Shown piece after piece: positions 43,642 to 52,335 of a DNA stretch of 64,000 bases (the first letter of the stretch is position 1; every line of letters starts with the position of its first letter). The position numbers and the translations under genes were made by a program. The DNA is taken from the NCBI RefSeq assembly GCF_017948265.1, contig NZ_CP072852.1, positions 2,294,001 to 2,358,000 on the forward strand. The letters are read 5' to 3'. The stretch is from Rhodoferax sp. PAMC 29310 (GTDB lineage: Bacteria > Pseudomonadota > Gammaproteobacteria > Burkholderiales > Burkholderiaceae_C). The notes below the pieces were generated by a model, which was not told the origin of the DNA, searched no databases, and was given only the letters and a program-made list of their open reading frames with translations.

Positions 43642-44317
43642 AAAGAAGAGCGATCAACACGCTCAAAGCAAACCACTGAAAGGCATAGCCGTAGTGTTTT
43701 TCGACGCCGGTACCAACGACCGGCCACTCACGTAACAAGCCCTCACTGGCAACACCGACTTGTTGAACGGACATGGCCAACAGAGGCAACCCGGTTTCCA
43801 TGGAAAACTGGGCCAATTCCAGATTTTGCCGGATCACGCCCGAGTCCTCACCGCCCATCGCATATAACTTGGCGGGAGATGGGGCAATAAGACCCTCCAC
43901 TGTCACGGTACCGGACGGAGTCGTCAAAGATGGCAGGCGGGTGCGGTCTTCAAAGTTTCGCGCGACCCAGCCACGTTGAACCAGCACGACGCCGCTAGAA
44001 CCTTCAATTTTCAATGGCGTGACGACATAGAGGCCAGGCTTTGCGTTCATTTGCCGGTTGTCCAGAAAGACAGTGCGATCGGGCAACCATTGACCCTGGA
44101 TCTGTACCGGACGGTGCATATCGGCCGTGAGATCAGTGAGCGCCACCAAGGCCGCACCATCCAGCGCGGGGCGAGTTCCTTGCTGGTCAAGTTGTTCCTG
44201 CAGTGCGACCTTCTCTGCCGCACGGTTAAGTTGCCAACGCCCCAAAGAAATCGTTGAGAGCGTCGCCAACATGGCCGCAGCGGTGATTAGCCAAAAACGC
44301 CATCCAGGTGTGGTCAC
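43592..44317 (-). CDS. SURF1 family cytochrome oxidase assembly protein
   Basis: A 241-aa inner-membrane protein with two terminal transmembrane helices around a periplasmic domain. It starts with GWRFWLITAAAMLATLSTISLGRWQL, continues with QGTRPALDG, the HRPVQIQGQWLPDRTVFLDNRQMNAKPG motif near 80, and ends YGYAFQWFALSVLIALLYVWF. SURF1 assists heme a insertion in subunit I. A GTG start at 44317 gives the family N-terminus; an upstream ATG-led frame would add a charged extension overlapping the DUF2909 gene. Confidence 0.9.
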   Translation of the reverse strand: MTTPGWRFWLITAAAMLATLSTISLGRWQLNRAAEKVALQEQLDQQGTRPALDGAALVALTDLTADMHRPVQIQGQWLPDRTVFLDNRQMNAKPGLYVVTPLKIEGSSGVVLVQRGWVARNFEDRTRLPSLTTPSGTVTVEGLIAPSPAKLYAMGGEDSGVIRQNLELAQFSMETGLPLLAMSVQQVGVASEGLLREWPVVGTGVEKHYGYAFQWFALSVLIALLYVWFQIVRRFFSPRRA

Positions 44318-44332
44318 GCGATAATCCCGGTC

Positions 44333-44554
44333 ATGAAATATATGGTCCTGTTTGGCTTTGTGCTTATTTTCTCTAGCTTGGCTGCCGCGCTTTTTTTCAT
44401 GATGAAGAACACGACGGACAACCAAAAAGGGGGAAAGAAAATGGCGCGGGCGTTAATGTTGCGTATCGGCTTTTCAATTCTCTTGTTCCTGGCCATCTTG
44501 ATCGGCTGGAAACTTGGCTATCTTCACCCTACGGGCATTCCAACGGGCGCTTAA
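44333..44554 (+). CDS. DUF2909 twin-transmembrane protein
   Basis: A 73-aa protein with two transmembrane helices (VLFGFVLIFSSLAAALFFM and ILLFLAILIGWKLGYL) separated by a Lys-rich loop. It matches DUF2909, found near cox genes in proteobacteria. It runs opposite to its neighbours, starts 15 bp from the SURF1 GTG, and is followed by a bidirectional terminator. A role in oxidase assembly is only a contextual guess. Confidence 0.8.
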   Translation: MKYMVLFGFVLIFSSLAAALFFMMKNTTDNQKGGKKMARALMLRIGFSILLFLAILIGWKLGYLHPTGIPTGA

Positions 44555-44577
44555 TTCGCGTGCGGCCCTAAACAAGC

Positions 44578-44605
44578 AAAAAGGCACCGCGCGCGGTGCC
44601 TTTTT
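44578..44605. terminator. Bidirectional terminator between DUF2909 and ctaE
   Basis: A perfect 28-bp palindrome centred on GCGCGC: five A, then GGCACCGC, its complement GCGGTGCC, then five T. On either strand it forms a GC-rich stem followed by T residues, suiting convergent ends of the DUF2909 gene (+) and ctaE (-). Confidence 0.9.
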
Positions 44606-44622
44606 GCTGGCCGGTTAGTCGA

Positions 44623-45504
44623 CTACATCCAGTAAATCACGATGTAGAGACCCAACCAAACCACGTCAACGAAGTGCCAGTACCAAGCAGCACCTTCGAA
44701 GCCGAAGTGGCGCTCAGCGGTGAAATGTCCCTTTTGCAGACGTAAGGTGATGAAAAGCAACATCAACATACCAACAAACACGTGGAAGCCGTGGAAGCCT
44801 GTGAGAAGGAAGAATGTCGATCCGAAAATGCCGGAGGTCATCTTCAGGTTCAGCTCAGTGTAGGCATGGTAATACTCATAACCTTGCACAAACAAGAACA
44901 CGGTCCCGAGGAGCACGGTCATCCACATAAAGGCAATGGTCTTGCTGCGGTTGCCTGCCACAAGCGCATGGTGCGCAATGGTCAGAGTTACCCCGGAGGT
45001 CAACAACAAAGCGGTATTGATGGTCGGCAACCAGAACGGTGTCATGGTGGTGAAGGGCTCCACGATGCCGGCGGGTGATGCGGTGAAACCAGCGGCGACG
45101 CTCGGCCAAACCGCCTTGAAACCCGGCCAGAGCAAGGCGTTGTCCAAACTTCCCAACGCCGGTACCGAGTGAGCACGGGCCCACCACAAGGCGGTGAAGA
45201 AGGCACCAAAGAACATCACCTCGGAAAAGATGAACCAGCTCATGCTCCAGCGGAAGGACAGGTCGATCTTGTGCCCGTATTGCCCACCTTCACTCTCGGT
45301 GACCGATTCCTTGAACCACTGGAACAAAACCGTCAAAAACCACACCATGCCGAATGCCAGCGACCACTTGCCCCATTCAGTACCATTGATCCACTGACCC
45401 GCGCCCAGGATGACAAAAAACAGGCCGAACGCCCCCATCGCGGGGTGACGCGACGGCCCGGGAATAAAGTAGTGCGGTGTTGTACCGTGTGTTGTTGAAC
45501 TCAT
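44623..45504 (-). CDS. ctaE: Cytochrome c oxidase subunit III
   Basis: A 293-aa seven-helix membrane subunit of aa3-type oxidase. Residues include YFIPGPSRHPAMGAFGLFF near 12, FFGAFFTALWWARAH near 92, and the C-terminal LTGFHGFHVFVGMLML and AWYWHFVDVVWLGLYIVIYW. The reading frame extends upstream but the ATG at 45504 fits the family. It follows the DUF2970 gene by 56 bp and ends at the terminator. Confidence 0.95.
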   Translation of the reverse strand: MSSTTHGTTPHYFIPGPSRHPAMGAFGLFFVILGAGQWINGTEWGKWSLAFGMVWFLTVLFQWFKESVTESEGGQYGHKIDLSFRWSMSWFIFSEVMFFGAFFTALWWARAHSVPALGSLDNALLWPGFKAVWPSVAAGFTASPAGIVEPFTTMTPFWLPTINTALLLTSGVTLTIAHHALVAGNRSKTIAFMWMTVLLGTVFLFVQGYEYYHAYTELNLKMTSGIFGSTFFLLTGFHGFHVFVGMLMLLFITLRLQKGHFTAERHFGFEGAAWYWHFVDVVWLGLYIVIYWM

Positions 45505-45559
45505 TTCAGCTCCAGTCTTTCCAAAACTTTTTAATATTTTTCCGGGTGTCAGGGGCGCC

Positions 45560-45781
45560 TCAACTGGCCACAACCCACTTCACCAACACAATCAAACCAA
45601 CCACCATCAATATCGCGCCAAGCAATCCGGCAATGATCACGTGAAACGGATTGACTTGAGCCAAATCGTCCTTGTACTCACTGTTCTTTCGAATGCCCAA
45701 AAACGACCACGCTACCATCTTGACGCTGCGAAAAAAAGACGCCTTTGGCCGATCAGGGGACCGAGTCTCTTCGTCACTCAC
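45560..45781 (-). CDS. DUF2970 small membrane protein
   Basis: A 73-aa protein with an N-terminal amphipathic stretch (SFFRSVKMVAWSFLGIRK), then NPFHVIIAGLLGAILMVVGLIVLVKWVV as one long transmembrane helix. The pattern matches DUF2970, which occurs in cox operons of proteobacteria between ctaG and ctaE. Its ATG overlaps the ctaG stop, so translation is coupled. Function unknown; likely in oxidase assembly. Confidence 0.85.
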   Translation of the reverse strand: MSDEETRSPDRPKASFFRSVKMVAWSFLGIRKNSEYKDDLAQVNPFHVIIAGLLGAILMVVGLIVLVKWVVAS

Positions 45782-46377
45782 GCGCCAGACCCAGATTTCC
45801 CAGTTGCCTCCACGGCTGCCGTCGGCGCCGCTGGAACCTTGCCACCGACTTCAAAGAAGGTATAGGACAAAGTAATCGTTGTCACATCTTTAGACATCTT
45901 TGGGTCAATGACAAAGGTCACTGGCCACTCTTTCTTTTCACCAGGCTCAAGCGTGTACTGATTAAAGCAAAAACACTCCACTTTGTTGAAGTAGGGACTA
46001 GCCTGTTGTGGTGCGTAGCTCGGAATGGCCTGAGCGGCCATTCGCCGATCTTGCACATTCTGGAATTCATACATCACCGTCGCCATCTCGCCCGGATGAA
46101 CCTGCAAGGATCGCTTGGCCGGCTTAAATACCCAAGGTCCTCTGGCGTTGGCATCAAACTCGACCGTGATCGTGCGGCTGGTATCAACCTGTGTGTTTAG
46201 CGGCATCTTGGACTGAGCACCAGGAATATTCCGGTCACCCAGCGCAAGAATGTTGATGCCCGTCACCTCACAAATTGCGCGATAAAGAGGTATCAATGCA
46301 TACCCAAAGGCAAACATACCAGCGGTCACGATTACCAGTTTGCCCACCATCCGAATATTTTGTTGCCGCAAACTCAT
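45778..46377 (-). CDS. ctaG: Cytochrome c oxidase assembly protein CtaG (Cox11)
   Basis: CtaG/Cox11 inserts copper into the CuB site of subunit I. The 199-aa protein has an N-terminal membrane anchor followed by a periplasmic immunoglobulin-like domain. The conserved copper-binding KVECFCFNQYTLEPGEKKEWPVTFVID segment is near residues 135-162, with the CFC motif, and YRAICEVTGINI near 40. ATG 46377 follows the small protein's stop; a GTG at 46383 would overlap it. Its stop overlaps the DUF2970 ATG. Confidence 0.94.
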   Translation of the reverse strand: MSLRQQNIRMVGKLVIVTAGMFAFGYALIPLYRAICEVTGINILALGDRNIPGAQSKMPLNTQVDTSRTITVEFDANARGPWVFKPAKRSLQVHPGEMATVMYEFQNVQDRRMAAQAIPSYAPQQASPYFNKVECFCFNQYTLEPGEKKEWPVTFVIDPKMSKDVTTITLSYTFFEVGGKVPAAPTAAVEATGKSGSGA

Positions 46378-46379
46378 GC

Positions 46380-46490
46380 TCACTGGCTTAACAAAACCAT
46401 TTTGGCGAAAAATCCAACGAAAAACACAATGGCCACTGATCCGAGAATCAATGCCAGCTTCAAGTTGGCTTTCTTTTGTTCAGGCGTCAT
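46380..46490 (-). CDS. Cytochrome oxidase small assembly protein (36 aa)
   Basis: A 36-aa ORF between ctaD and ctaG. It begins MTPEQKKANLKLALILGS and forms one transmembrane helix ending in a short hydrophilic tail. Its stop overlaps the ctaG start region. Similar small proteins occur at this place in betaproteobacterial cox clusters. It starts 21 bp after the ctaD stop. The frame fits the neighbouring gene layout well, and it is probably an oxidase assembly factor. Confidence 0.8.
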   Translation of the reverse strand: MTPEQKKANLKLALILGSVAIVFFVGFFAKMVLLSQ

Positions 46491-46511
46491 TTAGTGTGTC
46501 CTTGTAAGAGA

Positions 46512-48131
46512 TCAACCGATCACCTTGGTTGCAGTCACATCCAATTTTGGCGGTGTCTCAAAAGTGTGAAACGGTGCTGGCGAAGGAACTTCCCACTCCA
46601 GGCCTTCAGCTCCCTCCCAAGGCTTCTGTGGAGCTTTCTCACCTTTGCCGCGCATGCAGGGCAGCACCACAAACAGGAAGAAGTACACTTGGGCAAATCC
46701 GAATAGGAAGCCACCAATGGACGCCAGCATATTGAAGTCGGCAAATTGCATGGGGTAGTCGGCATAACGACGGGGCATGCCTGCGAGACCCAGGAAGTGC
46801 ATCGGAAAGAACGTGACGTTGAATGAAATCAGCGACCACCAGAAGTGAATACGACCGCGTTTCTCGCTGTACATCACACCCGTCCACTTGGGCAACCAGT
46901 AGTAGCAGCCCGCAAACATGGCGAACAGGGAGCCGGCCACTAGCACATAGTGGAAGTGAGCGACCACGTAGTAGGTGTCTTGCAACTGAATGTCAATCGG
47001 CGCCATGGCCAGAATCAGACCTGTGAACCCACCCATGGTGAACACAAAGATGAAGCCCACTGAGAACAGCATCGGGGTTTCAAACGTCATCGAACCCTGC
47101 CACATCGTGGCAATCCAGTTAAAAATCTTCACAGCCGTTGGCACCGCAATCAGCATGGTCGCGTACATGAAGAACAGCTGTCCGGTCACCGGCATGCCAG
47201 TGGTGAACATGTGATGCGCCCACACGATGAAGGACAAGATGGCGATGCTGGAGGTCGCGTACACCATCGAGGCATAGCCAAACAGCTTCTTGCGGGCAAA
47301 GGCTGGCACGATCTGGCTGACGATTCCGAAGGCCGGCAAAATCATGATGTAGACCTCGGGGTGACCGAAGAACCAGAAGATGTGCTGATACATCACCGGG
47401 TCACCACCACCAGCGGGGTTAAAGAAGCTGGTGCCGAAGTGACGGTCTGTCAGTGTCATGGTGATCGCGCCCGCCAAAACAGGCATCACAGCAATCAGCA
47501 AGTAAGCGGTAATCAACCAAGTCCAACAGAACATAGGCATTTTCATCAGCGGCATGCCTGGGGCGCGCATGTTCAAAATGGTCACGATGATGTTGATCGA
47601 ACCCATGATGGAACTGGCACCCAGAATGTGCAAGGCAAATATGCCAGCATCCATTGAAGGCCCCATTTGCAAGGTCAACGGTGCGTAGAGGGTCCAGCCC
47701 GCAGCCGGCGCGCCACCCGGCATGAAGAATGAGCTGACCAGCATCAAGGCCGCAGGAATCATCAGCCAGAAGCTGAAGTTATTCATGCGGGCAAAGGCCA
47801 TGTCTGCTGCACCAATTTGCAACGGAATCATCCAGTTGGCGAAGCCCACGAAGGCTGGCATGATGGCGCCAAACACCATGATCAGGCCGTGCATGGTGGT
47901 GAGCTGATTGAACAGCTCAGGATTCACGAACTGCAGACCAGGTTGAAACAATTCCGCTCGAATCATCAGCGCCAGTACACCGCCGATCATCAACATGGTG
48001 AACGCGAACAACAGGTACAAGGTACCAATGTCTTTGTGATTGGTAGCAAACACCCAGCGACGCCAGCCCACTGGGGCATGGTGGTCATCATGGCCGTCAA
48101 CGTGGTCATGGTGGTCTAGAACAGCACTCAT
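46512..48131 (-). CDS. ctaD: Cytochrome c oxidase subunit I
   Basis: A 539-aa twelve-helix heme-copper oxidase subunit. The low-spin heme a ligand is in [16 protein letters not shown] near 85. The CuB/heme a3 site is [18 protein letters not shown] near 253, with the cross-linked His-Tyr; the two adjacent CuB histidines are in [11 protein letters not shown] near 305. Further heme ligands are in [10 protein letters not shown] near 390. The K- and D-channel residues appear in place, making it an A-type oxidase. The gene precedes the small assembly ORF and ctaG. Confidence 0.97.
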   Translation of the reverse strand: MSAVLDHHDHVDGHDDHHAPVGWRRWVFATNHKDIGTLYLLFAFTMLMIGGVLALMIRAELFQPGLQFVNPELFNQLTTMHGLIMVFGAIMPAFVGFANWMIPLQIGAADMAFARMNNFSFWLMIPAALMLVSSFFMPGGAPAAGWTLYAPLTLQMGPSMDAGIFALHILGASSIMGSINIIVTILNMRAPGMPLMKMPMFCWTWLITAYLLIAVMPVLAGAITMTLTDRHFGTSFFNPAGGGDPVMYQHIFWFFGHPEVYIMILPAFGIVSQIVPAFARKKLFGYASMVYATSSIAILSFIVWAHHMFTTGMPVTGQLFFMYATMLIAVPTAVKIFNWIATMWQGSMTFETPMLFSVGFIFVFTMGGFTGLILAMAPIDIQLQDTYYVVAHFHYVLVAGSLFAMFAGCYYWLPKWTGVMYSEKRGRIHFWWSLISFNVTFFPMHFLGLAGMPRRYADYPMQFADFNMLASIGGFLFGFAQVYFFLFVVLPCMRGKGEKAPQKPWEGAEGLEWEVPSPAPFHTFETPPKLDVTATKVIG

Positions 48132-48170
48132 TCTGATTTCCTTCTCAATACTTTTTCGTGGTGCAGCGGC

Positions 48171-49343
48171 TTATTTGCGGGCGGCAGTGATGTCAGCAGG
48201 CTGAACCAATTGACCGGTTTGATTGGACCAGTTGTTCTTGGTGTAGGTGATCACAGCGGCGATTTCAGTGTCACTCAACTGCTTCCACGCAGGCATCGTG
48301 CCGTTGTTCTGACCATTCAGCAAGACCGCAATCTGCAAGCTCTTGTCTTCATTCAGCACGACTGCGGAACCATCAAGTGGCTTGATGGGACCAGCGCCCT
48401 TGCCGTTGGCTTGGTGGCAGGCAGCACAGTTGGCGGCATACACTTTGGCGCCACGCTGGCTGATGTCTTCCATGGTCCAGACCTTGGTTGGATCGTCGGC
48501 CTTGGCAGCCATTTTCTTGACTTCGCCGTCGACCCACACTGCGTAGTCTTCAGCCGAAAGCACCTTGACATGGATAGGCATGTAGGCGTGCTCTTTGCCA
48601 CACAACTCGGCGCACTGACCATAAAAATCGCCTGTCTTTTCAGCGCGAAACCAGGTATCACGCACAAAACCGGGGATCGCATCTTGCTTGACGCCAAAGG
48701 CGGGCACCATCCAGGCGTGAATCACATCTGTGGCCGTGGTGATGATTCGCACTTTCTTATTGACCGGGACGACCAGAGGGTTGTCCACCTTCAGCAGGTA
48801 GTCATTGACCACTTCGCCGGCCTTGGGGCCACCGTTATTGGACATTTCACGTTGAGCCGTATCCAAAGAAGAGACGAAAGCAATGCCCTCGCCTTCGCCT
48901 TTGATGTAGTCATAGCCCCACTTCCACTGCATGCCGGTCGCCTTGATGGTCAAGTCAGCATTGGTGGTGTCTTTCATGGCCACAACGACCTTGGTGGCAG
49001 GCAAGGCCATCAAAATCACGATCACAAAAGGAACGATAGTCCAAATGATTTCGACGGTCACAGACTCATGGAAGTTGGCCGCCTTGTATCCCTTGGATTT
49101 GCGGTGCTTCCAGATGGAATAAAACATGACTGCAAAAACGGCGACAAAAATCACGGTACAGAGGATCAGCATAAACCAATGCAGCCAAGCTTGCTCAGCA
49201 GCAATACTTGTCACGGCGGGTCCCAGGTTCAGTTGATTGACCGCTGGACCGCCGGGCAGGTCATTGACGGCATGTGCAGAGCCGACCATGGCACCTGCAG
49301 CCAGAAGCGCACCACCCAGTTTATTGAAAATGCTTTTGATCAT
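48171..49343 (-). CDS. ctaC: Cytochrome c oxidase subunit II with fused cytochrome c domain
   Basis: A 390-aa protein with a signal peptide and two N-terminal transmembrane helices, a cupredoxin domain with the CuA site (CAELCGKEHAYM near residue 250 plus the upstream His in DVIHAWMVPAFG near 210), and a C-terminal cytochrome c domain with CAACH near 312 and a downstream Met ligand in NGTMPAW near 350. This is the caa3-type layout, in which the extra heme receives electrons. ATG 49343 is chosen over a GTG at 49349. It is the first gene of the long cox cluster. Confidence 0.95.
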   Translation of the reverse strand: MIKSIFNKLGGALLAAGAMVGSAHAVNDLPGGPAVNQLNLGPAVTSIAAEQAWLHWFMLILCTVIFVAVFAVMFYSIWKHRKSKGYKAANFHESVTVEIIWTIVPFVIVILMALPATKVVVAMKDTTNADLTIKATGMQWKWGYDYIKGEGEGIAFVSSLDTAQREMSNNGGPKAGEVVNDYLLKVDNPLVVPVNKKVRIITTATDVIHAWMVPAFGVKQDAIPGFVRDTWFRAEKTGDFYGQCAELCGKEHAYMPIHVKVLSAEDYAVWVDGEVKKMAAKADDPTKVWTMEDISQRGAKVYAANCAACHQANGKGAGPIKPLDGSAVVLNEDKSLQIAVLLNGQNNGTMPAWKQLSDTEIAAVITYTKNNWSNQTGQLVQPADITAARK

Positions 49344-49522
49344 GTTCACTTCTTCATTGCCTCAAATTAACCGCATCTAGCGAGTCAGGGTTCATCACCC
49401 CTCAAACGTATACGCACTGAACATCGTGACTTGACTCAAACAACACAGCACTTTGCACCCTTAACCGGCAACGCACCATGCTGAATACCCGTATTTGGCT
49501 CCCCTGACCTGAACGCAGGCAC

Positions 49523-49546
49523 AAAAAAACCATCGGCCAAGCCATG
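49523..49546 (-). terminator. Weak terminator-like hairpin after the BioC-like gene
   Basis: Read on the minus strand, CATGGC pairs with GCC-G-ATG around a short loop with one bulge, followed by seven T residues (the A-run 49523-49529). It lies about 60 bp after the methyltransferase stop and before the cox cluster. The stem is weak, so termination is uncertain. Confidence 0.35.
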
Positions 49547-49604
49547 TTTATCCCGCAGATTGTAGCCCACACCTACAGGGAAAATCGCTTATCAAGCCCA
49601 GTAC

Positions 49605-50489
49605 TCAAGCCGGGCGTGGGTAGCTCTTGCGTTGATGCAAGGTTTCTCGCATCTGGGCCAGTGAGACTTCGGTCTGCGCCTGCATGGGGAGACGGGGTGT
49701 TGGCTTGAAGGCGTGGCCGTAAATCACCTCAAAGGTCAATTGCAGTGGCGAGTCCATTGCCTTCAACAATTGGGCATGCCAAGCGCGCCCGCGCAATCCC
49801 GAAAATCGGTCCGCATTGAGGTTTCGCCCCAACCCTCTCAACTCCTGCAACAAGCGCTCAGGCGAGTCAAAACTTAGCGTGATGCGCTCCATGTCCATGA
49901 CCGGTTCGGCAAACCCGGCAGCGACCAACATATCGCCCCAGTCATGCATATCGGTGAAGTCATGCGTGGGCGCTGGCCACCCCATGGCCAAGTACAACGC
50001 CCGCAATTCCCGCAGCGTGTCCGGACCCAGGCAGGAAAACATCACAAAACCATCCACGGCCACCGCCCGGTGCCACTGGGCCATCAAGGACAGGGGATCG
50101 GCCGACATGTGCAGTGACATATTGGCCCACAACATTTGAACGGCACCGTCAGCAGGCGGGGAAAATTCCATCGCGGCGCCGGTCCACCTCGCGGGTGCCC
50201 ACCAAGGCTTCTCCAGCATTTTTCTGGCTGATTTCGCTTGTATTTCGTCGGCCTCCACCACATGACAGGCGGCGGCGGGGTAGCGACGGGTGAGCAACTC
50301 GTGTGCTTGCAGACCGCCTTTCAGAGGCGACCAGTGAGCCCAGGCGCTTGGCTGGAGTTTGATCCACGCCAGGCGCTCCTCCATGCGGCGCGCGACCTCT
50401 TCGTGCAACCAGGGGGATTGGGTGACGGGCAAGGACTGCCAACGCTGGGCGGCCTCTGGGGAAATGGAAGGGGGACGCTGATGGGACAT
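49605..50489 (-). CDS. BioC-like malonyl-ACP methyltransferase
   Basis: A 294-aa SAM-dependent methyltransferase. The SAM-binding strand is unusual (HWSPLKGGLQAHELLTRRYP near 50-70), where BioC normally has a GxGxG, and the region MLWANMSLHMSADPLSLMAQWHRAV near 125, FSCLGPDTLRELR near 160 and HDFTDMHDWGDMLVAAGFAEPVMDMERITL near 180 match the BioC pattern. BioC methylates malonyl-ACP to start biotin synthesis. No other bio gene is in the window. The missing glycine motif makes exact activity uncertain. Confidence 0.72.
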   Translation of the reverse strand: MSHQRPPSISPEAAQRWQSLPVTQSPWLHEEVARRMEERLAWIKLQPSAWAHWSPLKGGLQAHELLTRRYPAAACHVVEADEIQAKSARKMLEKPWWAPARWTGAAMEFSPPADGAVQMLWANMSLHMSADPLSLMAQWHRAVAVDGFVMFSCLGPDTLRELRALYLAMGWPAPTHDFTDMHDWGDMLVAAGFAEPVMDMERITLSFDSPERLLQELRGLGRNLNADRFSGLRGRAWHAQLLKAMDSPLQLTFEVIYGHAFKPTPRLPMQAQTEVSLAQMRETLHQRKSYPRPA

Positions 50490-50524
50490 GTTCTGAAAGT
50501 GCTTTGGACGAGTATATTGACCGG

Positions 50525-51220
50525 ATGCGATTCGCGTTGTTCAAACGGGTTTTAGATGCGCTTCCCAGTCAGTGCCTTGTTTGCCGCGCCTGGCCGAACC
50601 AGACCATCTGCGAAGCGTGCATGAGTCGGTTTGTCCAGCCCCTGCACCGGTGCCAAAGTTGCGCCCTGCCCTTGCCCGCCGACGTCCCACACTGTGGCGC
50701 CTGCCTCCAGCACCCACCTCCGCTGGATCGCTGCCTCACCGCAGTGTCTTATGGGTACCCGTGGTCTCAAATCATTGTTCGATACAAATTTCAGGCCCAA
50801 CCCGGCCTGGCTCGCACACTGGCACTAATGCTGCGCAGCACGCCTTGGGTGGAACCCGCGCTGGACGCGGCTGACACCGTACTGCCCATGCCATTGTCCA
50901 AAGAACGTCTGCGTACAAGGGGCTTTAACCAAGCCCATGTGCTTGCACAGGCCTTATCCAAACCGAAGGCTGACGCAGCCCTGCTGCTGCGAATCAAGGA
51001 CACCCCGCCCCAGAGCAGCCTGACGCGCGCCGAGCGCCTCAGCAGCGTGAAAGATGCCTTCGCCGTCGAGCCCTTGCGTACTTCAGAGGTCAAAGGGGCG
51101 CGAGTGGTGCTGGTGGACGACGTGATGACCAGCGGCGCCTCGCTCTTTGCGGCCGCGCTTGCCCTTCGCACCGCAGGCGCGGCCCATATCACTGCCATTG
51201 TGGTGGCGCGCACAGCGTGA
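50525..51220 (+). CDS. comF: ComF family phosphoribosyltransferase-like protein
   Basis: A 231-aa protein. The N-terminal zinc finger has cysteine pairs CLVCRAWPNQTICEAC and CQSC...HCGAC. The C-terminal PRTase-like domain has RGFNQAHVLAQALSK near 135 and the PRPP loop VVLVDDVMTSGASL near 195. ComF functions in natural transformation in competent bacteria and is widespread otherwise. It is transcribed divergently from the BioC-like gene with 35 bp between start codons. ATG 50525 is preferred over a TTG at 50504. Confidence 0.9.
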   Translation: MRFALFKRVLDALPSQCLVCRAWPNQTICEACMSRFVQPLHRCQSCALPLPADVPHCGACLQHPPPLDRCLTAVSYGYPWSQIIVRYKFQAQPGLARTLALMLRSTPWVEPALDAADTVLPMPLSKERLRTRGFNQAHVLAQALSKPKADAALLLRIKDTPPQSSLTRAERLSSVKDAFAVEPLRTSEVKGARVVLVDDVMTSGASLFAAALALRTAGAAHITAIVVARTA

Positions 51221-51259
51221 GGCCTTTTCGGCCGCGCGCGGGCCGACGACAATCGGCCC

Positions 51260-51748
51260 ATGTTTCATATTGTCCTTGTCGAACCCGAAATTCCGCCCAA
51301 TACCGGCAACGTCATACGATTGGCCGCCAACACGGGCTGTACCCTGCATCTGGTTGAGCCACTTGGCTTCTCCATGGATGACAAGCACATGCGCCGCGCC
51401 GGGCTGGATTACCACGAATATGCGCAACTCAAGCGCCACGCCAACTGGCAAGCCTTTCTGGACGCCGAGCAACCCGCCCCCGGCCGCATGTTTGCTTTGA
51501 CCACACGGGCGACCTGCCGAGCGCATGAGCAAAAATTTCAACCCGGTGACTGGCTGGTCTTTGGGTCGGAAACCAAAGGACTGTCCGACATCGTGCGCCA
51601 GTCTTTTCCCCCGGAACAAGGACTGAAGTTGCCCATGCTGGCGGGCCAGCGCAGCTTGAACCTGTCGAATGCCGTTGCGGTGACCGTATTTGAAGCCTGG
51701 CGGCAAAACGACTTTGCCATGCCAGACATCAACCCAGCCTCGACCTGA
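51260..51748 (+). CDS. trmL: tRNA (cytidine(34)-2'-O)-methyltransferase
   Basis: A 162-aa SPOUT-fold methyltransferase that modifies the wobble nucleotide of tRNA-Leu isoacceptors. It shows [23 protein letters not shown] (N-terminal motif), [24 protein letters not shown] near 32, GSETKGLS near 104, and the knot-forming [19 protein letters not shown] near 133. Length and motifs are typical of TrmL. It follows comF by 39 bp and is probably cotranscribed. Confidence 0.93.
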   Translation: MFHIVLVEPEIPPNTGNVIRLAANTGCTLHLVEPLGFSMDDKHMRRAGLDYHEYAQLKRHANWQAFLDAEQPAPGRMFALTTRATCRAHEQKFQPGDWLVFGSETKGLSDIVRQSFPPEQGLKLPMLAGQRSLNLSNAVAVTVFEAWRQNDFAMPDINPAST

Positions 51749-51763
51749 TCGGCCCGATTGAGG

Positions 51764-52219
51764 TCAGGGATAGTGGCGGGCCAAGGATTCCGCCACGCAA
51801 ACTGGCTTGGCGGCGCCTTCACGCTCGACCGCCACCGACCAAGTCATTTGTACGCCTCCTTGGTCCACGGGCTCGCTGTTCAGCAGTGTCATGCGCGCCC
51901 GCAAGCGGCTGCCCACAGGCACAGGCGCCGTGAAACGCACCTTGTTCAGCCCATAGTTCACACCCATGCGAACTTGAACGATGTGCATGGAGGTCTCAAA
52001 GAACCGCGGCAACATCGACAAGGTCAGGAACCCATGGGCAATGGGCGCACCAAACGGACCGGCACGGGCCTTCTCTGGATCCACGTGAATCCACTGGTGG
52101 TCTCCCGTGGCCTGCGCAAACAAATTGACTTGTTCTTGGGTGATCGTGATCCAGTCGCTGACCGCTACCTCTTGCCCGACCAGAGCCGACAAATCGGCCA
52201 GTGTTTCAAATGTTTTCAT
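51764..52219 (-). CDS. MaoC-family dehydratase
   Basis: A 151-aa hot-dog fold protein with the R-hydratase motif: FAQATGDHQWIHVDPEKARAGPFGAPIAHGFLTLSML near residues 33-70, containing the catalytic Asp and His. Members hydrate enoyl-CoA for fatty-acid or polyhydroxyalkanoate metabolism. The substrate cannot be defined further. It is convergent with trmL. Confidence 0.92.
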   Translation of the reverse strand: MKTFETLADLSALVGQEVAVSDWITITQEQVNLFAQATGDHQWIHVDPEKARAGPFGAPIAHGFLTLSMLPRFFETSMHIVQVRMGVNYGLNKVRFTAPVPVGSRLRARMTLLNSEPVDQGGVQMTWSVAVEREGAAKPVCVAESLARHYP

Positions 52220-52335
52220 CGGCTCACTCTAACAACGTCCTCCATTGAGGCCTGTCAGTTCTGCGACTAGCCCGCCCTTGCCCAGCTCACCAAGATAGAC
52301 TGCTCCCCCCAACCGCTCAACCCTTCACCCCCGAC

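Noticed and set aside
48210..49370. 386-codon + strand frame opposite ctaC
   Set aside because: ctaC is unmistakable on the minus strand with CuA and CAACH motifs; the antisense frame shows no domain.
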